Shown: positions 10,421 to 20,965 of the stretch, in pieces | How the letters are laid out: each line of letters opens with the position of its first letter | How positions within the stretch are numbered: position 1 is the stretch's first letter | Origin: Agrypnia vestita | Taxonomy: Eukaryota; Arthropoda; Insecta; Trichoptera; Phryganeidae | Length of the DNA stretch: 64,000 nucleotides | Assembly: GCA_016648135.1 (NCBI GenBank) | Contig: JADDOH010010000.1 | Span: 1 to 64,000, forward strand | Reading direction: 5' to 3' | Notes under the pieces: generated by a model | Told to the model about the DNA's origin: nothing | Database searches by the model: none | What the model saw: only the letters and a program-made list of their open reading frames with translations | Made by a program: the position numbers and the translations under genes

Positions 10421-10686
10421 AAATAAATAGATTACTTGTCTAAGACCACTAATGAGTTTAAGATGATTACACAACTAGTTTCGACAACTACCGATGTTGT
10501 CATCAACGGGTGATGATTTAAATCATCACCCGTTGATGACAACATCGGTAGTTGTCGAAACTAGTTGTGTAATCATCTTAAACTCATTAGTGGTCTTAGA
10601 CAAGTAATCTATTTATTTATATATAATTATAATGTCATTCCACAAAGTTAACGCCAATTCAATAAATAATATGTAGGTGTAATTAT
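10401..10686. repeat. perfect 220-bp palindrome flanked by 16-bp direct repeats
   Basis: Positions 10410-10629 are an exact inverted repeat with no spacer (centre at 10519/10520). The word ATGTAGGTGTAATTAT occurs at 10401-10416 and again at 10671-10686, like a target-site duplication. The unpaired segment after the palindrome contains TTCCACAAAGTTAACG and AATAAATA, a tail shared with 25023-25300 and the inverted element at 19660-19985. Each arm holds a hammerhead-like motif with TTGATGA in place of CTGATGA. A sequencing or assembly fold-back artefact must be excluded. Confidence 0.8.
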
Positions 10687-10689
10687 CAT

Positions 10690-11215
10690 CAATCAAATAA
10701 TATAAGTAGATAGATACAAATAATACAATCAATATTTTTTTAAAGTATCTAAGCTATATAATTCTTGAATTTTATTATTTCGAGCAATAAAGTTAATATT
10801 TTTAAAATAAATAATATATTGTTGGCTGCCCTGATCCTGCGCCGTGATAGGGTAATGGTGCTGGATACAGTTACCGGCCAGTGAAGGTATTATTTGATTT
10901 CAAATTGATTTCGAATCTCCCATAGATCAATCACCAGCGAGGTGCATTAGAACATATTTATTTTTTCAAATGAACAAAAAGCACAAAATACGATTACGTT
11001 AAACGATCTGGTATCTGCCAGTCCGGAGATTATCTCGGGAGATCCCAGCGTGGAAGCGGCAAAAAAACTAATGTTACCTGGGTATTGTTGTAATATTAGG
11101 TAACGTACACACTTACCTAGTCGATCATTTTGATCGAATTGAATTCCATTATTTTTTTGCTCGCGTATGAGAGGTGCGCTTCCTTGCACATGCCCTGTTT
11201 ACAGTTCGTGGTGGT
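10690..11215. other. non-coding, no gene seen
   Basis: AT-rich sequence with a modestly GC-rich patch at 10825-11060. No open frame with splice context and no repeat ends are recognised. Confidence 0.4.
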
Positions 11216-11219
11216 GTTG

Positions 11220-11410
11220 CTTTTATTTTATAAATCACGGGACTTAATGACAATTAATAACGACCCTTGCGTGTAATGTACACCGCGCGCAGATTGACGT
11301 GTCACACTCGGGCGTCCGGGCCTCATTAGCTGCTAGTCAACGTCAGTGTTCTTGTTGTAATACCTGCATTATTCCAGCTAGTTACGGACAGAGAGACCTT
11401 AGGACCTTTA
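11220..11410 (+). repeat. dispersed repeat shared with 52935-53110
   Basis: Both contain AATCACGGGAC, ACGACCCTTGCG, ATTGACGTGTCACA and AGTTACGGACAGA in the same order and orientation over about 180 bp. This is the 3' part of the ACTAGC family (compare 4861-5290). Confidence 0.65.
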
Positions 11411-11604
11411 CATGGAAGTACTATATTAATTTACAAAAAGAATAGGCGATAAACATTATATATAGATGAAAAGACAATATTAATGTTAAGATGCAATTTT
11501 AGAACAAAGTTCTGTGAATTATTTAACAAATTGTTGCATTATAAAAATCGGATTGCTTTAAAAATGTAATATAAATATTAAGCAATTAAAAAGAGAGGTC
11601 TAAA

Positions 11605-11685
11605 AATTTTCGTTAACTTACCAAACTGCCGTGGCGAAATTGGATAAGTTCGTTGGTTCGAATCCTTCATTGATTTGATTTTTCT
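11605..11685 (+). repeat. tRNA-like relic
   Basis: TGGCGAAATTGG (A-box-like) and GGTTCGAATCC (perfect B box) are only about 30 bp apart, too close for a tRNA, and the arms do not pair. It is probably a shortened tRNA-SINE head. Confidence 0.35.
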
Positions 11686-11819
11686 GTATTCTTTTCTAAT
11701 TGATTAATACAAATTTGTTCGATTCACATTAAGTTTTTATTTAAATATGTTGAAATAAAATAATTACCTTATTAATACAGCGGGAGAAAGAAAAATCATT
11801 AGGTATCTTCATAATACAA

Positions 11820-12080
11820 ACTTCTTCTTCTTCTTCTTCCTAGACCATTAGTCCCATTTACTTAGGGTCGGCATTCCTTGACCGCTTTCTACATTGGGCA
11901 CGGTTTTGTGCTATGCTGTCGTCTGATCTTCTTCTAGGTCTTTTTCGACCGTCGTCAATCGTGGTAAGTCGGTCGTCCACGTTTGCGTTTTGTCGTTGGC
12001 AGGTTTAGGGCAAGCTTCACCACATGCTCTTCTGGGCGTCTCAGGACGTGACCTTACCACCGTAGACGTTTCTCTTTGGT
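11820..12080 (-). mobile_element. non-LTR retrotransposon 3' fragment with (CTT)n tail
   Basis: (CTT)n at 11821-11840, then 'CTAGACCATTAGTCCCATTTAC' type wording, resemble minus-strand 3' ends of insect non-LTR elements that finish in short tandem repeats. Coding is decayed and the family is not determined. 12080-12330 is T-rich with no feature. Confidence 0.4.
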
Positions 12081-12354
12081 TCTAATGCTGCTCCTGCTCT
12101 TCCTCTAAGATAACTCATTGCGACATTTTGTTATTTTCACTTCTATTATTTAGGAGAGGTTTGGTTTATTTTTATTTTTATTTTATTTTCTTCTTCTGTT
12201 ATCTTTCTGTGTATTTTACACTATCCTATTTACTTCATTTCTAATTATATTTTTCTTTTGTACATCATTATTTTTCTTTATATATAATGATTATTTATTT
12301 ATGTATTTTTTCTTTTAAATACTTATTTTAAGGCGGGGACAGTGAACGGCTTTG

Positions 12355-12560
12355 TTCTAGCGGCCGTGCCGCTTCCCAACGGTTTATACGACTGGTGTGG
12401 TGCAGCGCGGTCCTGCTTGTTATTTGAAAAAAATGTCAACCTGGATACGATTGAATAGGACCGATATGGAAGCTTTTGCTCTCAGAACGGTCCTGGGTAA
12501 GCGGTGGTTGCCATTCACTGTGACAGCCTTGTCTGGTCCTACTTAATCTCACTCTCTCCG
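12355..12560. repeat. dispersed repeat R3, copy 1
   Basis: The block CTGGGTAAGCGGTGG...CCATT.AC.GT recurs at 43510-43540, where a hAT element has inserted into it, and continues beyond the insertion at 44050. This copy reads through and shows the uninterrupted state. No function is known. Confidence 0.45.
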
Positions 12561-12584
12561 TAAGATTAATCAATGTTTATATAA

Positions 12585-12845
12585 TACGACTAGCTGTGCC
12601 CGCACGGCTTCGCACGCGTAGATTTTTAGTACACTGTTTGGATCGGCATAGAACTTTCGCGAATCTTCTAGAACATTCTTCTTCCAGAACGTTCAAGAAA
12701 TTTATCAAATGTACAGGAACCTTCTAGTCACACCGACACATTCCGCCACTCAGTTTAGAACCTTATAGAACTTTCGGGAATTTTCTAGAACTTTTTCCTT
12801 CCACAAATTTCTAGAGCAGGTGTTTCCGGAACCTTCTAGACTCAT
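12585..12845. promoter_or_regulatory. repeat carrying a dense heat-shock-element array
   Basis: It starts with the repeat word ACTAGCTGTGCCCGCACGGC. From 12650 to 12679 six consecutive pentamers alternate nGAAn/nTTCn (AGAAC TTTCG CGAAT CTTCT AGAAC ATTCT). After a 1-bp shift four more follow (12681-12700). Further good units lie at 12716-12725, 12767-12791 and 12823-12837. This is a far stronger HSE cluster than a typical hsp promoter. No hsp gene is adjacent. Motifs are seen directly; HSF binding and heat-inducible transcription are inferred. Confidence 0.7.
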
Positions 12846-13139
12846 CGACACAGTCGGCGCGCCTATTTTGAAACAATCTGAAGCATTTGCGGCTTCCCAT
12901 AACAGAAAAATGTGCTGGAAATAACATTTTCATCACCCACTCCCACCCACGCACAGCCACTCCCACCAAACTCGCATATTTTCGATGTGACACCAAGGGC
13001 TATCCACCAACATAACCACCGGTGGGTGGTTGTGGCTGGTTGTGGAGAAAACTTGGCGTATAGGGAAACATGGGTTTCTTTATATATATATATATTGATT
13101 AAAATTGAAAGTCGGAAATACATAGCAATTAGCATCTAC

Positions 13140-13670
13140 AAATAATTTTTAATTAAAATTATTAGCTTTTGCCGGATGTGGACTCCACTCTTCACAAAGA
13201 GAGCTGCTACATCGAGGTTGTCTTCACGTTAACTACACATTCATTACTGGTAATCTTATTGCCTAACAACCTGTTTAGTTAAGGACTTACTTCCTCCCCG
13301 CCGAGTGACGCGCGCGTCCAGGAACCAGAACCGAGTCAGTTGTGAAACCAGTACCCAGGACTTCTCGTTTTTGGTTCGTGACTTCAGGATCAGCTCTGGA
13401 CCAAATGAGCTATTTTATTAATTTCGATACCTGCAGCTTCTGTTTGTATTGATTGTTATCTTAAAACTCTTAAGGGATAGCTAGAAAATATCAATATAAT
13501 ATAAATAGGCTGCAATGCAAAATGAAAAAGCTCTCTTTACACAGGTGTAGCAGACCTAGCCAACAATATCTACTTTACAGGTAGACTTCTGCCTTAATTG
13601 AGCCAAAAATTTTAAAGAAACAGTGTCCTACTATCAATAGTTATGGGGATAAACGACTTCTAAGTTTTTT
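13140..13670. other. non-coding, MITE relic near the end
   Basis: No gene is recognised. 13600-13640 has the words CTATCAATAGTTATGGGGATA, a relic of the hairpin-MITE family (copy A at 682). Confidence 0.4.
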
Positions 13671-13680
13671 TTTATTTTTA

Positions 13681-13806
13681 GCGAAATTTAAAATAAATTA
13701 AATTTTAATAATTATTATTAATGAAATTTAAAATGAATTAAATTTAATGAATATTATTATTACTGAAGTTTAAAAAAAATAAAATTTTAATAAATATTAT
13801 TATTAA
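13681..13806. repeat. AT-rich tandem repeat, three units of about 43 bp
   Basis: The unit (GAAATTTAAAATAAATTAAA..., ending ATTATTATTA) is repeated three times with a few substitutions. Confidence 0.7.
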
Positions 13807-13837
13807 GTTCTGCGGGTTAGCTATTTTTAGGTGTTAC

Positions 13838-13885
13838 AGCTGTTTCGGCTTGCAAAGTCATTATGAAACAGTGGATATACCACGT
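13838..13885 (-). ncRNA. degenerate hammerhead-like relic
   Basis: The minus strand reads TAATGA, CTTTGCAAG, then CGAAACAGCTGTAA. The arrangement resembles the hammerhead core with stem II and minimal stem III, but CTGATGA is degraded to ATAATGA. It is kept only because of its similarity to the other motifs here. Confidence 0.3.
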
Positions 13886-14149
13886 ACAAATGACTTATTT
13901 ATAAAATTTTAAGTTACCCCTTCCCCTTTAGAGTAATTAGATATTTGTGGGGAAGCCCTATATTAATGTTCGTTTTTTCCGGGTACTTATCATTAAAGGT
14001 GCCTCGGTTTACGTTACTTCTAAGTTTCCAGTTTTTTACAGACTGAATGTAAAACTAATATGAAGTGGGTGGCGAAAGTGGAGGTCCGATGTGGGAGCTA
14101 TTGCTCATAAAGGGTCTCTCTTCACTGTCCTTATTTGATGATTACGACA

Positions 14150-15540
14150 TTTAGGGTGGCTTTTGATTTCCCTCGAGTTCCACTATACAGCTGTATTCGT
14201 ATTATTTGACCGTTTTCTGAGCAATGTGCCCTGCTCGTTCAAAATTAATGTATATATTTTATCTAAAACGAAGGCATTTTTCAACGGTCAAGAGATGGTT
14301 ATATTCTGGTTGTACATTGTTAATAAAATATGACGATAATTAGTTCCTTACACAGTTAAGTACTTAAACAAATCACGGTACAAAAGATTCGGATGGCCGC
14401 TATAAAGTGCTCATATTTCTCGTACAATATAAAAAATTACAAAACATAAAACCAACAACATTTCGTTGTTGTTGTAACTGTGCGTACATCCATATTCCGA
14501 TGCTGGAACAATAAACAATTTATTAGCGGACCATAACAATAAATCGAGTTTCTAATCTCGGCTACATGGCAACACTTAACGTTGGTAGGCAGAGAGGCAC
14601 CTTCCAGCTGGACCCACCTACCGCCGAGACCAGCGGGAGATGAAGAGATGAGGCAGTGGCGGGACAAGCGCACCAGAACGCCTGGGGTAAAGAAAAATTT
14701 TGAGACTGAAAGGACAAACCTGCTACAGTTATTTATCATCATCATCATCATCTTCATTCCCTTGCCCTAGTAGGGTCGGGAGCTTAAAGACTCGACAAGG
14801 TGCTTCCATACTCCCCCGTCTTGCGCTGCTTCCGCATGAGTCAATCAGTCTATAAATGCTTAACTCATTTTAAATTTCATCAAATAAGTGAGATATAATT
14901 GTTAACTTTCCAGCATTTTTGATCAATTTAGTATCGATCCTTATCAAATTAAACATTTTATTAACCCTCAGTAATTACCGCGTTTATCAAATTTGTTCTG
15001 TAAATTAATCATTAAAATAAATATCATTAAGATATGACTAAAGACGTACCACTATAACTTGGCGTGCGAGGGAGGACGTCCCTGTCGCGTAACAGAAGTT
15101 GTCAAGGTGTAAATTTATTACACAATACATAATGTACAGAATGTCCGGTGACCGGTGTTGTATTAAATACAGAAATTTGGTCGGTCAGCACTAAAGAAAC
15201 CGTGCAGTAATGGCGGCCGTTCTATATGTCAAACTGTCAGACGGTAATATCGGTCCATTATTCGCTTTTTCAGCTTCGCAAAACTTTAATACTTCATTGG
15301 CAATTGTTCTTGCACCATCCCGGACTGTTTAGGATGTTTTGGACATAATAATTCAGTGTATATTGGTAATCAAGATGTCACAGCTCCCGACCAAATACAA
15401 AATTGAACTAAATGACAGGGCGAGGGGTTACCGCCGGGTGCGGGCGGGGCGGGTTTTAGTTCAAAATTCGCCGCACGCCACGTTTATTTATGTTGGGCAA
15501 GCAATAGTCTAAACTGTACTGAGCGAAGCCGGGCCGGGTC
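14150..15540. other. non-coding, no gene seen
   Basis: It contains a (TCA)n tract at about 14735-14755 followed by words similar to decayed non-LTR tails (CCCTTGCCCTAGTAGGGTCGG). Frames at 14437-14770 on both strands are not credible. Around 15060-15480 GC is higher without a coding signal. Confidence 0.4.
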
Positions 15541-15541
15541 G

Positions 15542-15890
15542 CTTACTTACCTACTTACTTACTTACCATCACGCCGTTTCCCCGAGGGGTGGGCCAGAGA
15601 TGATAGAGCGCCACACTCTTCTGTCTCGACATACAACTCTCGCCTCATCCACATTCATGCACCTTCGCATGCCTGCTCGACGGTTGTTGAGGCTTCAGAC
15701 GGGACCATTTTCCAGTATCTGGTTAATCTGGTCATGCCACGTAGTCCTCTCTTTTTAGTCCCGTCAACACATTATGTACCTTTCTTACCATTCTTTCCTC
15801 ACTCATTCGCTCAACATGCACAAACCACCTGAGCGACTCTGTTTTAATTCTATGAATTATGCTACGATTCATTCCTTATATCTTCATTGT
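15542..15890 (-). mobile_element. RTE-like non-LTR retrotransposon 3' fragment
   Basis: The minus strand encodes fragments such as SLRWFVHVERMSEERMVRKV, the conserved C-terminal region of insect RTE-like endonuclease/reverse-transcriptase polyproteins. It ends ...GGAAACGGCGTGATGG followed by a (TAAG)n tail (15542-15567), the short tandem repeat typical of RTE 3' ends. Frameshifts and stops make it dead. Sister fragments lie at 20270-20620 (-), 30470-30775 (-) and 41755-41895 (+). Confidence 0.75.
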
Positions 15891-15924
15891 CGCTGTCCCA
15901 ACAATAATAATAATTTCATTGACT

Positions 15925-16095
15925 GTCTGTCCCCGTAACTTCGTGTAACGTCAGTAACTTCTTTATAGTAAAATAATTATCTTTTTTTATAGTCATTTTT
16001 TTAAATAAAATAATTAAATACTTACTTCTTAGGAACCGACATGCAAAAGTGCCGGCGTTTTTGACGGGTTATAGCCAGTTGTAACACAAATGTCC
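15925..16095 (+). repeat. dispersed repeat R2, copy 2
   Basis: It is homologous to 6965-7160 and 63070-63235: GTAACTTCTTTATAGTAAAATAATT, then CTTAGGAACCGACATG, AAAAGTGCC and GGTTATAGCCAG. Confidence 0.6.
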
Positions 16096-16124
16096 TGGCC
16101 TGTTAATAAATGTAACACGGATGT

Positions 16125-16440
16125 CCCGCAAAGGTCGCGCCGCTGGATGCAAAGCGTTCGTTAAGGATTCGGGCGATTTGCGGGGTTACAGTATCGAGTC
16201 CGTTGTTTTAGCATATCGCCGAATTAACTCCGGCGATATCTGCGATCTGCGTGATTGATTGTAGCCGGGGCCGCGCGAGCAGAGACCTGGTTCGGGACGA
16301 TGCGGCCGCGATTCGGTTGTCGGGCTCTTCGGCCCGAAAATGCGCCTCATAAATCATCGTTGCCGGCGATGAAACACCACGCTTTTGTCTCCGTCCCTGA
16401 CGCGAGCGACCATCCAAGTGTTGCAATTGTCGAATGTGTG
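16125..16440. promoter_or_regulatory. CpG-rich block
   Basis: GC- and CpG-rich sequence of about 300 bp (GGTCGCGCCGC, GGCCGCGCGAGC, CGGCCGCG) stands out sharply from its surroundings. Open frames run on both strands, which fits composition rather than coding. It may be an unmethylated regulatory element or a GC-rich repeat. Confidence 0.35.
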
Positions 16441-16586
16441 GAATGTGTCTAATGCCGCAGGAAGGATATTAAAGAAGGGATATTATCTAGCTGGGTCTCT
16501 TTTCAAGAAATGGGGGTGCGAATTCGAGTTTCGAAGAGGAATTCGTATTCTTCTTGTCAAACTTTTACGTTATTCCCACAGTACAC

Positions 16587-17130
16587 CTGGGTGTATACCC
16601 ATACCACAGTATGGGTATACACCCAGAACAGTAGTTTATCTCCGGCCTGTCGGCGAGTTATTAGCCTACTCTTGCATTGACGCTAGGGTTGTCACTTTAT
16701 TTTTACTCCCTTTCTTTTAACTCGTAACGTCTGAGATTCCGACGCATAATGTAGACACGAAATCCGAAAATTTCTGTAATTAGCATACCTAGTTTCTGCA
16801 CTTAAATTGCAAGAACGCCGATTAACATCAACGTAGACTTTTAAAAACTCACAGTCTTTGTAATAATCAACACACCTTTTTATTAAAGCACCACAAACAT
16901 AAAAAAGACATTTTTTTCAGGAAGCGCATTTTTTTTATAAAGCGGCGGCTGCGAGCGCGAATGGCACCGAAGGCACCGCCCTTACTGCCGCCGCCTTGTG
17001 CCCCCATATTCTATGTCAATATGTGCGTCACAGTGCGTGCGTGCACGGCGCCGAGCACGCACGCACACATTCTAATGGGTAGCGGCCAGTTTGTATGAAG
17101 ACGTATTACTGTTTTTAGTATACTGTATTA
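16587..17130 (-). repeat. CpG-rich dispersed repeat R4, copy 1 (inverted relative to 42258-42760)
   Basis: About 500 bp is highly similar to 42258-42760 in opposite orientation, including GTTTGTATGAAGACGTATTACTG, the GCGTGCGTGC palindromic CpG part and AACAGTAGTTTATCTCCGG. At one end a perfect 17-bp-stem hairpin (16587-16603/16610-16626; CTGGGTGTATACCCATA) is present. In the 42.3-kb copy a TATAAAAG box and an AATAAAG signal are about 140 bp apart, so an LTR-like transcription unit is possible. Confidence 0.65.
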
Positions 17131-17329
17131 TTACGAACGACACTTTCATTGGATTACGCCTTCAGCTAAGCATTTATCGTGGTGGACGTCTTCCTGTGTG
17201 TGGTTTTCTTTCAAATAAAATTAAAAATTTTCCCGTCGGGTGAGAAAATAATTTTGTAGAGTGCAGGTTCACTAAATAAATACTATCTTCAATTTATTTA
17301 ATCAGCAAGTTCACTGGATACACGAACTT

Positions 17330-17600
17330 AACTGGAGCAATGTTCCTTCATTCACCATAATTTCGCAATAATCACCGGTCTGTGGAACACTTTATACGCG
17401 TCACTGAAAACTCGCACGTCTGGGATCGCACTTATTTCCGAACGCCCCGTTTTTATTAATTTATTGTCTCTGGTAACATAGAATCGCCGCTGGTTTTATG
17501 AGATCGACGAAGTGGTGTGTCTAGACGTCATGTCGCCCTTTAAATGGGGAATGTCAATTAGTGAATTTTCGAGTATAATCGACTGATTTCTACACCTTTC
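17330..17600 (+). repeat. dispersed repeat R5, copy 1
   Basis: It shares CTGTGGAACACTTTATAC, CGAACGCCC, and TTATTGTCTCTGGT with 23330-23600 (+) and 56085-56360 (-). Those two copies carry HSE units near one end; this one does not. Possibly an LTR family. Confidence 0.55.
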
Positions 17601-19560
17601 CAGCAAATTTCAGTTTACTTTAAAATCTTGCAATCGTGACAATACAAAAAACTGATGGTAATGTTTATTTAAAGATTTGAATAGTCACAGTAACGTAAAC
17701 AGTGTAAGGTTAGATAATGATCCCGCAGTGTATTTCCACTTTGGGAGTACGAGGTTGTTTTAAATGAACGGAACAGGCGGTAGTAACTAGTACAGTACTG
17801 TTCTGTTCATTGTAACGTATCTGTTGCGGACTGACACTAGCTACCATGACGTAGATACTATGTAGACGGGAAGAAGAAGAGGAGCGTACCCACGCGCGCT
17901 GCCTATTTTAAACCGACTCCCCCTTGGGTAAGGGTGGCCAGCCTCAAAACACCGCAGACACCTTTCTAACTGGCTCAATTTCTTTTATACTATTATTCAA
18001 TCAAAGGGGAAAAGAATGTCCTTGGACAATGAACAGTAATAGAATCAAGGGTTCGCTAACTCCAAGTATATAGAAAGAGTTCGTTAGCTCAAAATACAAA
18101 CAATTAGCTTGGGATACGCCCCCTCACGCTTATGTTTATGACATCCGAATATATTTGTCACAGAGCATTAACGCTTTTGTTAGCGATCATTATCTTGCTA
18201 GCAGCAGCCCCAAATTGCCAGCCAGGATGTCCTTCGTCTTCCAGGACCTCTTTTACCCGCAATTTCTTCTAAAATTACGAATTTTTGAATCTGTTATTTC
18301 CCTGGCCAGCTCACGATATGACCACCACAAAATATTGGGGATTCCAGGTTTTAATTGTTTTAAGGATTTTTTCTTCCTTTTGAATCCGAATCATTTCATT
18401 GTCATTTGTAATCCTATACATCTAGGTTATTCTTAAAATACATCTTTAAAGAAAGTTGATCCTTATCTCAAATGCTTCAAACCGCTTGATAAAATTGTCT
18501 GGTGGTAAAATACGAATTAATTTTTAACATAAAATTTTAGACATAAGGCAAATAATTGTGTAGTATGGACTGCGAAATGGGATCTCCAACTTCTAACACA
18601 CGGCAGAATAGCCCAGAAAAGTTAAACAGTCATTAAAAACACGTTAAATGTAAAGTTCTCCTTTGTACATATAAATAAATACATTTATTATTGGATTATC
18701 TTCACCGAAATTATTTTGTATGCAAAAGACATCAACGATTGGACAAGCAAGAAAATCTTTCAAGTAAAGAATTTTATAATCAACATATGATAATATGTCC
18801 ATACTTTTTTTATGTTTTATCGAAGGTATTACAAAAACGTTTTTTTTTCAATCATTATGATTTAGAGCACAGTGTATTTTGCATAAATCAATTACAAAGA
18901 TTCACAAATGTTTAAGGAGTAGTAAATTAAGTAGGTACCTACAATGTTGGATAAGAGAATATTTGAAAGCTAAGAGACTATATTATAGTAAGCAACAAAC
19001 AAAATTAAAAAAAAATAATAACAATAAATGAAGAAATGAGATAAATTAATGAGTGTTGATAGAAGAGGTTGAAGAAGTAGAAGTCAGAGTAGACGTGGAG
19101 AAAGAGAATATTAGATGCCGTGAGTGATTGACCAAAGTCGAGTTAATGTTGAGACTTTCAATCCGTAAGTCGAGTAATGCTATGGTGAAATAGTTTAGTG
19201 GTGGTAGAATGCATGTATCTATTTCAAGGTCACGAAATGTGATAGATTAATATGGAGTAATCAATAAAAAAATCCGGTGGAATGTTCCGGTTTCCTTTCA
19301 TATTCTATTTTTTAAAATAATTTATAGTTAACTAATTATATATTTTTATAAACCATACATGCCTTACTGCATGAATACAGTAACGGATTTATAGCCTCGC
19401 GCAAGCTCCACTTGAGAGAGGGCGCCCAAATCGGGAGCAAGCAGATTTTCGGGAGAATACGGGTCCGATTGATTGTGCTTGGCTACCGTCGGGTATTCAA
19501 GATTTTGTGTTCATGTCCCAAGACAACCCCCCTTTCCCCGAAAACCTCCAATGTGGTCAA
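17600..19560. other. non-coding, no gene seen
   Basis: Mixed composition. Frames at 18155-18436 and 18691-18915 lack homology I recognise and lack splice or initiation context. At 19565-19640 a (TTTA)n run and AT-rich words look like a LINE tail. Confidence 0.4.
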
Positions 19561-19659
19561 CGCATGTATTTATTTATTTATTTGAGTACACGGCACAGAA
19601 TACAACTTTTACATAATAATACATACAAAAAATCCAAAGATAATAGTATTTCGAATTTT

Positions 19660-19990
19660 CGTGATTAACTTTGTGGAAGTTCATTGTAAATAACTATGAA
19701 TAGAACACAACGTTGATTACTTAACACAATGACAGTTTAATTAAATATATTAATTAAAACGTTTTCGATGCTTACTGCATCATCTTTTATATTATGTATA
19801 GTAATTATATATAGTAATATTATATATAATATTAGTGCATTATCTTCAGTAATATATTCAGTATATAATATATAATATATTACTGAAGATGATGCAGTAA
19901 GCATAGAAAACGTTTTAATTAATTTGTTTAATTAAACTGTCATTGTGTGAAGTAAACAACGTTTTGTTTTTATTCATAGTTAAATCCAAA
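19660..19990. mobile_element. foldback element with hammerhead-like motif in each arm, family 3
   Basis: Left arm (about 19690-19800) and right arm (about 19875-19985) are inverted copies: CTATGAATAGAACACAACGT answers an inverted CTATGAATAAAAACAAAACG, and ACACAATGACAGTTTAATTA is matched in the other arm. At the outer left, minus-strand CTTCCACAAAGTTAATC is the tail shared with 10629-10670 and 25275-25300. The right-arm motif (+) has CTGAAGA (19883-19889), ATGC/GCAT stem II and GAAAACGTTT. The left-arm copy is mutated. A homologue is at 50968-51012 (-). Confidence 0.65.
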
Positions 19991-20269
19991 GAGTAGAACA
20001 GCAACAAAATTAGAGAATTAACAATATATAATAGTATAGATTATAGATAGTTGTTTAAGGTTAGTTATTTAGAAAAAGTAGGTGTGAAGTATATGAGATT
20101 AAACATAATTTAGAAAAAGGAGATATGATGTATATACAAGGTTAAACAAATAGGTATAATAATTTGTTTGTGATAACATTATGATTTCAGGACGGCAGGA
20201 TGTACAGCTTTTAGTAGCGAAATATTGTGCTAAACTGGAATTGAAAATATCATAGTCTTTGAGATATAG

Positions 20270-20660
20270 AAACTAACTAACAAACTAACTGACTAACCAT
20301 CACGCCGTTTCCCCGCAAGGGTAGGCAGAGAGGATAGAACGCCATATTTTTCTATCTTGGCACACCACTTTTGCTTCGGCTACATTCATTCATCTTCTCA
20401 TTATCTCTCTCTCATGCAAACCCTACGGTTGTTGAGGCTTTTAACAGGGCCATCCTCCAATATTTGTAGTATTTGATCGTGCCAGGTCTTTCGCGGACGC
20501 CTTCTTTTCGCCCCATATATTTTCTTAACTAACCTTTCCTCGCTCATACGTTCTACATGATCAAACCGTCTCAGCATTCCTTTATTTATTCTGTCTACCA
20601 CATTACATACATACATTACATACATTACATCATTACATACATACATACATTACATCATCA
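20270..20660 (-). mobile_element. RTE-like non-LTR 3' fragment and ACAT microsatellite
   Basis: Minus-strand translation contains MLRRFDHVERMSEERLVKKI and RRRPRKTWHDQILQILEDG, the RTE-like C-terminus, ending in GGAAACGGCGTGATGG and a (GTTA)n-type tail at 20270-20297. The frame is disrupted towards the 3' end. Higher-coordinate sequence (20600-20660) is an impure ACATACATT microsatellite. Confidence 0.75.
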
Positions 20661-20799
20661 TCAATTGTTTATTGCAATTGTCCACTAATTATTATGGTCC
20701 AATTATGACAAACTTCAACCATAGATGGCGATAGCGTAGTTTTATTGAACGAAGTGAAGCGAGGTCCATAAATACCATATTTACAACTTTTCAAATTTG

Positions 20800-20965
20800 A
20801 TACAAGTGTGGTTGATCATCGGTGTAATCGGTGAACGTTACATTGTTTAAAGTGATCACTTAATCCAACCAATGACAGACCGTAAGCCCTGTGTGTACCC
20901 AAAGACTTCTATACCTACTTTTCCATATAAAATAGCTTCTTCTTCGTGAGAAATTTATGTTATAG
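20800..20965. repeat. dispersed repeat R6
   Basis: GGTGAACGTTACATTGTTTA, TAAGCCCTG, CCATATAAAATAGCTTC and TTTATGTTATA recur in order at 63310-63440 and partly at 22450-22560. Between 20970 and 21850 a GC-richer patch (21050-21400) holds no recognised gene. Confidence 0.5.
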
